Shown here: positions 38,601 through 45,268 of the stretch, piece after piece
Numbering within the stretch: the first letter of the stretch is position 1
Layout: each line of letters begins with the position of its first letter
From: Streptomyces deccanensis
GTDB lineage: Bacteria; Actinomycetota; Actinomycetes; Streptomycetales; Streptomycetaceae
Direction: 5' to 3'
Assembly (NCBI RefSeq): GCF_022385335.1
Contig: NZ_CP092431.1
Coordinates: 6,448,001-6,512,000 of the forward strand
DNA: 64,000 nucleotides
Notes under the pieces: generated by a model
What the model saw: the letters and a program-made list of their open reading frames with translations, nothing else
The model's database searches: none
What the model was told of the DNA's origin: nothing
Made by a program: the position numbers and the translations under genes

Positions 38601-39995
38601 CCGTTGCAGATGAACGGATACGCGTACAGCAACAACAGCCCAGTTTCCAAGTCCGACCCCACGGGTCTGTGCCTGACCTGCGGCGTGGGCTATCCGATCG
38701 GCGGAACGGGCACCAACGGCACCAAGAAGGAGTATGTGGGCGCCCGTCAGGGTGCTTCCCAGGGAGGGGGCGGGGTCGGTGAGCCGAGCCGTACCCCAGA
38801 GGCGGAATGGGTGAGAGCCCATACTCCCAGGTCGAACGACGCGCGCCAGGTGGCCAGTCAGTACTTCGGCCACGGAAGCAACAATTTGACCAGCGCCGCA
38901 GGTGGCTATTGGTATCCCCAGACCAATGTGTTCGGCAGTCCGGAAACCGTCTGCTTCGGTCGCATGGCTTGCAACGCGGCGTACGCCTATTCTCTCGCCC
39001 ACCGGGGTGATGTGGCCGGGGCGAAGAAAATCGCCGCCAACTACTGCGTCGAAAATATGGACAAATGCGTGAAGGACGCTCGTGTCTGGGAGCGAGTGAT
39101 GGAGCTCGGGGACGAGTTCGTCATGGCCCTGAGCATGGGCCGAGGTGGTTTGCTCGGTAAGGGGGGCCGGAAAGCCGGAGGTTGCACACAGTGCTTCCTC
39201 GCCGGTACCGACGTCCTCATGGCCGACGGCACCACCAAGGACATTGAGGACGTCGAACTCGGCGACAAGGTTCAGGCCAAGGACCCGGAGACCGGCGAAA
39301 CTGGAGCGCGCGAAGTCACCCGCCTCATCGTCACGGAGGACGACAAACACTTCAACGAACTCTCCATCGCCACGGAAGGCGGCGTCGAACAGCTCACAGC
39401 GACCTACGAGCACCCCTTCTGGTCGCCGTCGGAGAACGACTGGATCGAAGCCGGCGACCTTGAGCCGGACATGACCCTGCTCACCGACGAAGGCGACAAG
39501 GTCTTCGTCACCGGCAACCGGGCCTACACGCAGCACGCGACTACCTACAACCTCACCGTCGACGATCTGCATACGTACTATGTGTTGGCTGGGCAAACCC
39601 CGGTCCTCGTCCACAACTCGAACTGTGGGCCGGGATTCAATTCCTCCATGTCGGCCTTCCGGCACTACATGAAGCATGTCTTTGGGGTACAGCTCAACAA
39701 GAAGGGGAACTGGACGGGGGTGCAGGGCCACCGCGAGCCAGATATGGCTGAATTCAACGGCCTTGGTGGATTCAGCGCCTATAAAGAAGCGGCAAGTGCG
39801 TTCATGTCCGGAAGTCCGCGACGTGGCGATCTAGTATCGAACGATGGGACGCTGTTCCGGGCGGATAGCACAACTGGCTATTTCGGAGTGCTGGACAGCC
39901 GAGGCAGCATTCAGACATTCTTCCGCCCCGGCGGGGATTTGAATAGTTACATGCGAGAGCAGCAGGCGAAATATGGAGGGTCCTTCATTGAGTGA
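32697..39995 (+). CDS. RHS/YD-repeat polymorphic toxin with HINT domain and nuclease-like tip
   Basis: About 2432 residues. A signal peptide (RRVRAAVVPTVGAALLVGLL) leads into a SpvB/TcdB-like shell (SGAFTWTYPLTVP, PNIEFSYNSQSVDGR). YD repeats (for example YTYDARGRVTSTTDPDVG, YEYDALGRF-like) run to the RHS core end IGAREYDQNSGRFISADP. A HINT protease-like domain starts at Cys about 2166 (CFLAGTDVLMADGTTKDIED) and ends at TPVLVHN about 2307. The 125-residue tip contains SAFRHYMKHVFG and GTLFRADSTTGYFGVLDSRG plus IQTFFRP, a pattern I associate with BECR-fold RNases. GTG 32697 has a good ribosome site; an ATG lies seven codons earlier. Confidence 0.9.
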   Translation: MFGRFLSVRSRGLRRVRAAVVPTVGAALLVGLLPAQSFALPPDPAAAEKGRESLSLETLDQDETVPGAVSEPDLETLKVDIPPDQQQAGTGTVTPPVAGTGSVHFGSTASATPASARTTTAARQVAVTPAGNLPVSLGQAPDQAPPTGTWQVQVYDRAAAVSQGVDGTVVKVQAPATGSVPIAVKLDYAKFKNLYGADWASRLRFVQFPECYLTTPDVEACQEYEELETTNDIETQSITATVDTAADGTVTPASARTTSSDGPSITQAAYRTSGAGVTPVAATGDAAVVGAVDSGGGAGGTFKATPLSASGKWSAGGSSGAFTWTYPLTVPAAPAGPAPNIEFSYNSQSVDGRTAVASPQASWIGEGWDYDAGHIERRYRACQDDRKKMKSGTANNTAKKDKTSDLCWVSYNAVMSLGGKTTELVRDAASGSNPETDTEIYRPESDDGTRIEHRVGGTNGDNNGEYWIVTTTDGTKYYYGLNQVGGGHADTDSVSTVPVFGNHEGEPCHATAFADSRCGSGKKQAWRWGLDKVVDVHGNTLVVTWKQETNYYAVKKKFKSPEQYDRYAYPKTIEYGMRSDLTTPSATVEFGVAQRCLKSGTACDAANFAKTSDPGAYRPWWDTPGNLNCKSTSKLCPAFPSFWTQLRLDSVTTKAARAGQTGLGKVDTYELHQSFPADWYYSSPGLWLNSITRRGFAPGDTTGTLQHKDGVSFGEYTVGSSSPLKDRLRDRQLPNLVSSGPKDQRPPFTRPRIGTVATEHGGDIEVEYTGGCASEPSEDKGKNNGTCYPVRWSPDGDEKKPAKSWFNKYVVDSVTENDKVTPRGKLIHTKYTYSDPAWAKSDDEFTRPSLRTHNVWRGYRQVAVTKGSETTSSTGAPQPQSYSETRYFQGVGGVVKDSTDKYTLVTDDEPQYAGMTAESLTYLDSDKGKPKKRTLNYPWSKQTASRFREAEDGADMDPLLAHRSGVKRTDEIQKVDDSWQAVRTLTTVDDTYGIPIQVETAVVKPDGSGEAFSDQICTKTSYVHNTSAWLIGLPKQQRTTGTTCAAHDIADPATKLISASRTTYDNLSYGDAPTKGLVTAAAGVDGAGTSYSVVTKTTYDPLGRVRTVTKPGAGTTETQYTPGDVGGPVTSVKAINAKGHAVTTTFDPGRGLALTVTDANSRVVRNEYDALGRFVRGWSPSRSSSGKSPNVEIEYQPAIATSKESRPAAVTTRTLKDDGTYSRQVTIFDGLMRQVQTQAEAHGPGRVVTDTTYNDHGLVDEQTSAYLAKNEPAAELFAPKSKSLVPSRVKFQYDGLERPVSESKYHDENVVHATKTEYGDTSTYVDPAGSTSPRTRTHTDALGRVSSIVHYKDDSTTAGRVTTYGYDDRGQRTSVTDPAGNEWTYTYDARGRVTSTTDPDVGRTDTWYDEADRPNKVKDAEERTTYTEYDELGRIKFVRENSETGTPVKSFTYDSLPGALGQPVASTRHTVNGDYISRVTGYDSEYRPTATETVIPANTMTTGVSGTYAYRYTYTPTGKPQTVTLPSVGGLAQEKVVTRYNSDGLSESTSGLAWYTSDVTYSPYGEPLRTVSGSQPNRVWTTNFVDPYTGRLQRTVADRETAGPHRISDSYYAYDKSGLITSNARQLSDASGDTWDTQCFTYDVMGELVNAWTSNVTPTGSGTGCKSADGTTWGPRKDYATSSGPVADAPDTAIDASAPDASLKSTLAATAPAANTIGTGATAYHQSFTFDWLGNRATLIEANPADTTKNVTFTYGYNPKQPHTMTSINSSPAGQGSTYTYDAVGNTKLRDLPAGAQDLKWTSENKLDTITVGGKKTTYVYDAAGNRLLENSPSGSTLYLGETEVTTGSSGAVTRASRSYAQPGAPVVTRTATSGATTGHQLSALLTDHLGTANTAVALTSGQAVTRRAAKPYGELRGPKPASWPNKRGYIGVGIDDTTAGLTHIGAREYDQNSGRFISADPIIDIADPLQMNGYAYSNNSPVSKSDPTGLCLTCGVGYPIGGTGTNGTKKEYVGARQGASQGGGGVGEPSRTPEAEWVRAHTPRSNDARQVASQYFGHGSNNLTSAAGGYWYPQTNVFGSPETVCFGRMACNAAYAYSLAHRGDVAGAKKIAANYCVENMDKCVKDARVWERVMELGDEFVMALSMGRGGLLGKGGRKAGGCTQCFLAGTDVLMADGTTKDIEDVELGDKVQAKDPETGETGAREVTRLIVTEDDKHFNELSIATEGGVEQLTATYEHPFWSPSENDWIEAGDLEPDMTLLTDEGDKVFVTGNRAYTQHATTYNLTVDDLHTYYVLAGQTPVLVHNSNCGPGFNSSMSAFRHYMKHVFGVQLNKKGNWTGVQGHREPDMAEFNGLGGFSAYKEAASAFMSGSPRRGDLVSNDGTLFRADSTTGYFGVLDSRGSIQTFFRPGGDLNSYMREQQAKYGGSFIE

Positions 39996-40036
39996 CAGAT
40001 GCCCGTCATGTTCCCTTCGAGAGGTGGTGAAAAATC

Positions 40037-40447
40037 TTGGATAGCGGAACCGATTTCCTCCAAGGGTACAAGCAAGTGCAATTTATGGCAGGGCGGGGTG
40101 CGGAGGTTTCCGCGTCGCGTGACTTGGCATCGTGGAGGGAGTTTGTAGCCGCATGCGCGGAAGGTTATGACGACGTGCTCCCGGAATATTTCCATGATCT
40201 GCGAGTGCGGGATGCCATCGAACGTGGACTTGCGAATCATTCTCTGATGGGAATGAGAGGGTTTGCAGATTTCTCTCGAGCCGTCCATATCGTCGATGAA
40301 CGATTTCGAGAGATCGCGACCGTGCGTATTGTGCTTGCTGATCCTGAGATGTTCTCCTGGTGGCATCATGTGGTTCCCGGCAGGGGGAGCGAGGAGTTTG
40401 CCCGTGATCTTCAACTTCACTTCGGCGTCACGATTGAGATCGTCTAA
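40037..40447 (+). CDS. Candidate immunity protein for the RHS toxin
   Basis: A 136-residue cytoplasmic protein with no signal or membrane segment, acidic and aromatic-rich (SWWHHVVPGRG). It begins 41 bp after the toxin gene on the same strand, the standard place for an immunity gene. Start TTG 40037 is the first in-frame start after a stop, with GAGGTGGTG seven bases upstream. Base composition is markedly lower in GC than the surroundings (about 52% over 40141-40320 by hand count). I do not recognise the family, so the role rests on position. Confidence 0.7.
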   Translation: MDSGTDFLQGYKQVQFMAGRGAEVSASRDLASWREFVAACAEGYDDVLPEYFHDLRVRDAIERGLANHSLMGMRGFADFSRAVHIVDERFREIATVRIVLADPEMFSWWHHVVPGRGSEEFARDLQLHFGVTIEIV

Positions 40448-40463
40448 AAACAATGAACCTTTC

Positions 40464-40483
40464 CCGTCAGTGATTTCTGACGG
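40464..40483 (+). terminator. Hairpin after the immunity gene
   Basis: CCGTCAG (40464-40470) pairs with CTGACGG (40477-40483) across TGATTT, 16 bp after the stop. A second GC-rich imperfect hairpin (CGGAAACG ... CGTTTCCG, about 40493-40538) follows. Confidence 0.5.
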
Positions 40484-40661
40484 CAGTAGTTGACGGAAAC
40501 GGCGGCAACACCAAGAGTGTCCGCCGTCGTTTCCGGAAACGATGCGATCGGGGCCGCTCGCCGAACTCGCGGTGCCGGGCGACTTCCGTGGCCCTTCGCC
40601 GGTGCCCGGTCAGCCGCCGACGAACATGGTCGTCCTCGACGACTGACCGGCACCCCGACCG

Positions 40662-41453
40662 TCAGCCTCCGCAGCCGCCCACCCGCCGCGTACTCAGCGC
40701 GATGTCGTCCAGCCGGACGTCGTACGACGACGGGCTGGGGTTCGCCTGGTACAACTGCCAGCCCAGCTTGAGCTTGTCGAACGTGGGGAAGACGAAGTCG
40801 TCCGCCGTGCCGCCGTGCTGCTGCGTGGAGACGGTCAGGTCGGACTGTGCCACGCCGTCCAGGTACACGGTGACCCGGTTGTCGGTGGCGTCCAGGTGGA
40901 ACTCGACGCACTGCCACTTCCCGGAGACGGCCGGGGCGGACGTCCTCCAGTCGGTCCAGTCACCGGTGGGACCCAGATCGGAGCCCACACCCCAGAAGTT
41001 GCCCTTGTCGGTGGGCGCGTACTGGCCGCCGATAGGGCGGACGAGCGTGGGGGAGTCGGGGCCTGAGGCCTCCGCGAGGGTCCAGTGCGCCCAGTCGGGA
41101 GCCGTAGGAAACTCGGCCACCCGCAGTCGCATCCGCGCCCAGAAGCTGTTGCCGGGCGGGGCGAGGTCGGACAGGACGAAGAAGGCACGTCCGTTGCCCT
41201 CGGTACGGATACTCAGCTCACGGCCCCGGCCGTCGGCACTGGGCTCGACAGTCAGCGTGCCGTTGGACGTATCGGTGGTCCAGCCCCGGCCCCGGGTGAC
41301 CGGGCCGAGGGGGAGACGGTTGAAGTTCTCCCGGACGAGCGTGCCGTCGTACGTCTGATGTGGGGCGGGAGTTGCCGAGGCAGTGGGGGGTATCGCGATC
41401 AGGATCGCGGCCGCGGCCGACAGTACGGCGGCGGCCTTCCTCAGGGCGTTCAT
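40662..41453 (-). CDS. Secreted Cip1-like / concanavalin-fold protein
   Basis: A 263-residue secreted protein. The signal peptide (MNALRKAAAVLSAAAAILIA) ends at ASA-TPAP. The mature part is an all-beta jelly roll with GTLTVEPSADGRGRELSIRT, NSFWARMRLRVAEFP, WQCVEFHLDATDNRVTVYLD and YDVRLDDIALST, resembling Cip1-like and polysaccharide-binding/lyase domains of streptomycetes. Polysaccharide binding is likely; lyase activity is uncertain. It is convergent with the immunity gene. Confidence 0.75.
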   Translation of the reverse strand: MNALRKAAAVLSAAAAILIAIPPTASATPAPHQTYDGTLVRENFNRLPLGPVTRGRGWTTDTSNGTLTVEPSADGRGRELSIRTEGNGRAFFVLSDLAPPGNSFWARMRLRVAEFPTAPDWAHWTLAEASGPDSPTLVRPIGGQYAPTDKGNFWGVGSDLGPTGDWTDWRTSAPAVSGKWQCVEFHLDATDNRVTVYLDGVAQSDLTVSTQQHGGTADDFVFPTFDKLKLGWQLYQANPSPSSYDVRLDDIALSTRRVGGCGG

Positions 41454-41562
41454 GTGCGCAGTCTGTGACCAACTACCTCGCCTGTCACAGGAGTTGCACG
41501 GGATTCGGCCACCCGCCCCATGGCCCATACGGTCGTCGGAAAGCGTACGAGGCGGTGCCCGT

Positions 41563-42126
41563 CTACAGCGGCGCAATCTCCACCCGCCCCGAGAACCGGC
41601 TGCCCACCTGGGCCGCCAGCCACTCGACGCGGGCGGTGTCCTGATCGCCTCGGACATGAACGTGGACGGTGTGATCGGGGGACGGCTCGTCCTGGTAGAG
41701 GTCGCGGGAGTTCACCGAGAGGGTGAGGTAGGCGTACTTCTGCGTGATCAGGCCCAGGCCCGCCGTGGGGACCTCAGGCCAGCCGTTCAGGTCCCAGCGG
41801 ACGGCCGCCGAGTCCGGGCCGAGAGCGGCGATGAGCGGCTCGGCCGAGGCCAAGGAATGATCCCAGTCGTGCACCGTGATCGGGACACAGGCAGCCGGGT
41901 CGTCGCCGGACTCGGACGATCCGTGCTCCTTTCCCGCCTGTGCCCACCAGCTGAGGTCGGGCAGCAGTTGGCGTATGCGGTCCGCGACGTCGGGTGAACG
42001 GATCGTGGCCTCGAAGTCCACCACCGCGCCCGCGAGATCCGCGATGTTCAGCAAGGTGCGCACCGCGCGCATCGCCTCGGCGAGATCCGCTGTGGTGAGG
42101 ATCGCCGCTGCTCGGGAATTGCTCAT
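41563..42126 (-). CDS. Conserved hypothetical protein
   Basis: A 187-residue soluble protein. An alpha-helical first third (ADLAEAMRAVRTLLNIADLA) is followed by a mixed region with WSLA-like and VHDWDHSLASAEPLIAALG segments and a C-terminal strand pair (TVHVHVRGDQDTARVEWLAA). No signal peptide or catalytic motif is visible and I do not recognise the family. It is divergent from the DUF4132 remnant. Confidence 0.6.
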   Translation of the reverse strand: MSNSRAAAILTTADLAEAMRAVRTLLNIADLAGAVVDFEATIRSPDVADRIRQLLPDLSWWAQAGKEHGSSESGDDPAACVPITVHDWDHSLASAEPLIAALGPDSAAVRWDLNGWPEVPTAGLGLITQKYAYLTLSVNSRDLYQDEPSPDHTVHVHVRGDQDTARVEWLAAQVGSRFSGRVEIAPL

Positions 42127-42171
42127 CGCCTGACCCTAGGGACGCCCACCGGCCTCAGCAACGCGCCTACG

Positions 42172-42673
42172 CGGCCCGTTGTCCGCTTCTATCCGCTCGA
42201 CGCCCCGCAGAACCACGCACCCTGCTGGGGCGGCGCGTCGTCGGGGTCGCCGGCGTCGGCAACGACCCGACCTGCAGGACGGGGAGCCCGAGGGCCGTTT
42301 CGTCGAGTACTGGACGTCGTACGGCTTCGGCGAGCTGGACCAGAGCGCCGAGACCCGTCGCGCGCTGCTGGAACGGCTCGTGCCACGGCTCGCGATCGCC
42401 GACCGGTGCACGCTCGACGGACGGTTCCTCCAGGTCGAGGGCGCACTGCACACGTACCGGATCCATCTGGGCTCCGGCAACATCCTGAGGTCCCCGAACG
42501 ACCGCTATGTGTGCGTCGTTCCCAGGTCGACCGTCGCGGACGGGAACGGAACCACGCAGACCGGCTATCTCCCCTACGAGGGCGACCGTATGCTCGCAGT
42601 CATCCTCAGCAAGGCGATGCTGCTCGCCAAGGACACGGAGATCACGGACCCGACGATCGTCAGCCAGCTGTGA
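42172..42673 (+). pseudogene. Decayed C-terminal remnant of a DUF4132 gene
   Basis: Three frames in succession each encode a piece of the same family C-terminus. 42172-42231 reads RPVVRFYPLDAPQNHAPCW; 42240-42272 reads VGVAGVGNDPT in another frame; from 42276 a third frame reads QDGEPEGRFVEYW and ADRCTLDGRFLQVEGALHTY, ending YLPYEGDRMLAVILSKAMLL. The first junction has lost about 20 codons; the second fits a one-base loss (ACCTGCAGG where ACCTGGCAGG is expected). The long N-terminal part of the gene is missing. A 164-residue frame is open at 42179-42673, but its N-terminus is frameshifted nonsense. Confidence 0.75.
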
Positions 42674-42846
42674 GGCGCCTGTGACGGCTGACGGCGAGGT
42701 GATGTGACTCCGCCCACACGCGGGAGTCGGTGGGTGCCCGGCCGAAGTAACAACTTCTCTCCGGGCCCTCCCCTCCTGCAATATGACGGACAGCCCATAG
42801 TGAGTTTTTCAGCCGCTCAAGCAAACAACACGCAGGAGTCAGTACC

Positions 42847-43326
42847 GTGACCGAGCAGCCTCAGCAGCCCGCTCAGCCCCCGCAGCCCCCGCAGCCCGGA
42901 TACGGGTACCCGAACGCGGCCCCCGGCCAGCCGGGCGCCAACCCGTACGGGGCTCCGCAGGGCGGCTACCAGCAGCCGGGCGCGGGCCAGCCCGGCTACG
43001 GCTACCCCCAGCAGGGCGGCTACCCCCAGGGCGGCTACCAGGTGCCCCCGACGCCGGGCGGCGCGTACACGGGCGACCCCAACGCCCCGTACGGCTACGA
43101 CCCGTACGGCCGCCCGTACTCCGACAAGTCGAAGATCGTCGCGGGCATCCTCTCGCTGTTCCTGGGCTCCTTCGGCGTCGGCCGCTTCTACATCGGTCAC
43201 GTCGGTCTCGGCCTCGCGCAGCTGTTCACCTGCGGTGGCCTCGGCATCTGGGCGCTGGTCGACGGCATCATCCTGCTGACCAGCAGCAACACCACGGACT
43301 CCAACGGGCGTGTCCTGCGTGGCTGA
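42847..43326 (+). CDS. TM2-domain membrane protein
   Basis: A 159-residue protein. A Gln/Pro/Gly/Tyr-rich N-terminal half with [16 protein letters not shown] repeats is followed by a TM2 domain (about 90-150): [40 protein letters not shown] and [10 protein letters not shown]. Two helices with a short loop containing the conserved FY.G. Function of TM2 proteins in bacteria is not established. GTG start with GGAG upstream. Its C-terminal 75 residues are paralogous to the gene at 44043. Confidence 0.85.
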   Translation: MTEQPQQPAQPPQPPQPGYGYPNAAPGQPGANPYGAPQGGYQQPGAGQPGYGYPQQGGYPQGGYQVPPTPGGAYTGDPNAPYGYDPYGRPYSDKSKIVAGILSLFLGSFGVGRFYIGHVGLGLAQLFTCGGLGIWALVDGIILLTSSNTTDSNGRVLRG

Positions 43327-43717
43327 GCGCGGCCTCAGCACCCTCCGGCATCCGGCGGCGGCCCCCCTCGCGGTGGCCGCCGCCGGGCTGGTGGGCGCCG
43401 CGTACCTGTACGGCACCAACCCGCACGAGCCCGGTCAGCTGCTGCCCCAGTGCCCGTTCCGCTATGTCACCGGGCTGCTCTGCCCCGCCTGCGGTGGCAC
43501 CCGCATGGTGTACGACCTGCTGCACGGGCAGTTCGCCGCGGCCTGGCACGACAACCGGGTCCTGCTGCTCGCCGCGCCCTTCGCCCTCGTCCTGCTCGGA
43601 CGCTGGTTCGTCGAGGGAGTGCGCGGCCGCCGCTGGCGCCCCGAACTCAAGCCCCGCACCCAGGCCTTGATCCTGGGCATCGCGGTGACGTGGACGATCG
43701 TCCGCAATCTGCACTGA
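43310..43717 (+). CDS. DUF2752 membrane protein
   Basis: A 135-residue protein matching DUF2752: [20 protein letters not shown] is the family's Cys motif region, followed by [20 protein letters not shown] and two helices. Function unknown. It overlaps the end of the TM2 gene by 17 bp (or by 8 bp if GTG 43319 is used), so the two are translationally coupled. Confidence 0.85.
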   Translation: MSCVAERGLSTLRHPAAAPLAVAAAGLVGAAYLYGTNPHEPGQLLPQCPFRYVTGLLCPACGGTRMVYDLLHGQFAAAWHDNRVLLLAAPFALVLLGRWFVEGVRGRRWRPELKPRTQALILGIAVTWTIVRNLH

Positions 43718-44042
43718 GCGGTCACGGCCGAATCTGTCGTCCTTCCCCGCCTCGGCCCCCGTAAATCCCTTACGCCCGCTTTATGTTGCGCAGTTGTCGC
43801 AAGTTGGCTGGAATCGGATCACGGAATCGGAACGATCGCTCGAATCCCCTCCCGTCCGCCCCTTGTGTCTCACTAGGCTGCAACCGCTGCAGGGGGGATG
43901 ACGGGGGATACGTCGTGCTCGATCGTTGGCCGGTATTTGTCGTGCCCGATCGCTGCCGGTTTCGTGCCGCGCCTTCTCTCCTGGGATCCCCCCGGAGCAA
44001 TCCGCTTCGGTTATTCAGTCAGTACATCCAGGAGTTACTTCC
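43718..44042. other. Intergenic region before second TM2 gene
   Basis: 325 bp with lower GC than neighbours at 43780-43850. It should hold the promoter of the second TM2 gene; AGGAG lies 12 bases before the ATG at 44043. A frame opened by ATG 43898 runs out of frame into the gene and is not believed. Confidence 0.45.
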
Positions 44043-44306
44043 ATGACCGTCCCCACCCCTGACGCTCCCTTCGGCCACGACCCGCAGGGTCGCCCGTACT
44101 CCGACAAGTCGAAGATCGTCGCCGGTGTTCTGCAGCTCTTCCTCGGCACGCTCGGCATCGGTCGTTTCTACGTCGGTTCCGTCGGCGTGGGCGTCGCCCA
44201 GCTCCTCACCTGCGGTGGTCTGGGCTTCTGGTCCCTGATCGACGGCATCCTGTTCCTCACGAGCAACGACCGCACCGACGCGCAGGGCCGCGTCCTGCGC
44301 GGCTGA
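44043..44306 (+). CDS. Short TM2-domain protein
   Basis: An 87-residue protein that is almost only a TM2 domain: KSKIVAGVLQLFLGTLGIGR, FYVGSVGVGVAQLLTCGGLG and LIDGILFL, ending in the same GRVLRG tail as the first TM2 gene. The shared [13 protein letters not shown] block and tail show recent duplication. AGGAG precedes the ATG. Followed by a two-tier hairpin terminator. Confidence 0.85.
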   Translation: MTVPTPDAPFGHDPQGRPYSDKSKIVAGVLQLFLGTLGIGRFYVGSVGVGVAQLLTCGGLGFWSLIDGILFLTSNDRTDAQGRVLRG

Positions 44307-44342
44307 TCGCGCTCGGGATCACCGCCGAGGTGATCGACCGAA

Positions 44343-44395
44343 GGGCCTCGTCCACCGCGGAGCTTTCCCCAAGGCTCCGCGCGGGGACGGGGCCC
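44343..44395 (+). terminator. Two-tier hairpin after short TM2 gene
   Basis: Outer arms 44343-44353 (GGGCCTCGTCC) and 44385-44395 pair with one G-U; inner arms GCGGAGC (44357-44363) and GCTCCGC (44374-44380) pair perfectly. Confidence 0.6.
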
Positions 44396-44422
44396 TCGTG
44401 CGTCGGCGGGCGCGGAGAAACA

Positions 44423-44456
44423 CGGAAGGCCCGCGGGTGAACCCGCGGGCCTTCCG
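44423..44456 (-). terminator. Terminator of the sdh operon
   Basis: A 16-bp perfect stem (CGGAAGGCCCGCGGGT at 44423-44438 with 44441-44456), 33 bp beyond the sdhB stop. As a symmetric hairpin it may also stop plus-strand transcription. Confidence 0.75.
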
Positions 44457-44488
44457 TCACAGCCTCCGGCGGCGGAGGCGGTGGGGGA

Positions 44489-45268
44489 TCAGAAGCGGCG
44501 CGTGATGAGCGCCCGCTTCACCTCCTGGATCGCCTTGGTGACCTCGATACCGCGCGGGCAGGCGTCCGTGCAGTTGAACGTCGTACGGCAACGCCACACG
44601 CCGTCACGGTCGTTGAGGATCTCCAGCCGCTGCTCGCCGGCCTCGTCGCGCGAGTCGAAGATGAAGCGGTGGGCGTTGACGATCGCGGCCGGACCGAAGT
44701 ACTGGCCGTCGTTCCAGAACACCGGGCACGAGGACGTGCACGCGGCGCAGAGGATGCACTTCGTGGTGTCGTCGAAGCGTTCGCGGTCCTCGGCGGTCTG
44801 GAACCGCTCACGCGTCGGCTCGTTGGTGTCCTTCGTGATCAGGAAGGGCATCACGTCCCGGTACGCCTGGAAGAACGGCTCCATGTCCACGACCAGGTCC
44901 TTGAGGACCGTGAGGCCCTTGATGGGCTCGATCGTGATCGGCTTCTCGGGGTTGATGTCCTTGATCAGCGTCTTGCAGGCCAGCCGGTTCTTGCCGTTGA
45001 TCCGCATGGCGTCCGACCCGCAGATGCCGTGGGCGCAGGAACGGCGGAACGTCAGCGTGCCGTCCACGTCCCACTTGATCTTGTGCAGACCGTCGAGGAC
45101 GCGCTCCTTGGGGTCGATCTCCAGCTGGAAGTCCTGCCAGCTGGCCTCGGCCGAGACCTCGGAGTTGAAGCGACGGACACGGAAGGTGACCGTGATGTAC
45201 GGGGAGTCGGCGAAACCGGGCTCGGGGCTGCCTGCCGCGTCCGCCTTGTCCAGGGTCGGGGTTGCCAT
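44489..45268 (-). CDS. sdhB: Succinate dehydrogenase iron-sulfur subunit
   Basis: A 259-residue subunit carrying the 2Fe-2S, 4Fe-4S and 3Fe-4S clusters that pass electrons from FAD to quinone. Cluster motifs: CAHGICGSDAM with a later LACKT; CILCAACTSSCPVFW; and CRTTFNCTDACPRGIEV. It is the last gene of sdhCDAB and overlaps the sdhA stop by one base. A hairpin terminator follows. Confidence 0.97.
   Translation of the reverse strand: MATPTLDKADAAGSPEPGFADSPYITVTFRVRRFNSEVSAEASWQDFQLEIDPKERVLDGLHKIKWDVDGTLTFRRSCAHGICGSDAMRINGKNRLACKTLIKDINPEKPITIEPIKGLTVLKDLVVDMEPFFQAYRDVMPFLITKDTNEPTRERFQTAEDRERFDDTTKCILCAACTSSCPVFWNDGQYFGPAAIVNAHRFIFDSRDEAGEQRLEILNDRDGVWRCRTTFNCTDACPRGIEVTKAIQEVKRALITRRF

Noticed and set aside
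39192..39617. HINT domain considered as a true intein splitting a host protein
   Set aside because: No extein sequence resumes after VHN; what follows is a compact toxin-like tip, so it is a pretoxin HINT domain rather than a splicing intein.
36258..39731. A 1157-codon open frame on the minus strand opposite the RHS gene
   Set aside because: Its translation is low-complexity Arg/Val/Gly/Leu text mirroring the repeat structure of the RHS gene; no domain, signal or ribosome site supports it.
42179..42673. 164-codon open frame taken as an intact small gene
   Set aside because: Only its C-terminal 125 residues match the DUF4132 family; the first 30 residues are out-of-frame readings of family sequence present in the other two frames.
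43898..44043. Possible small leader peptide before the second TM2 gene
   Set aside because: The purine tract is too close to the ATG, the frame runs past the real start out of frame, and codon bias is weak.
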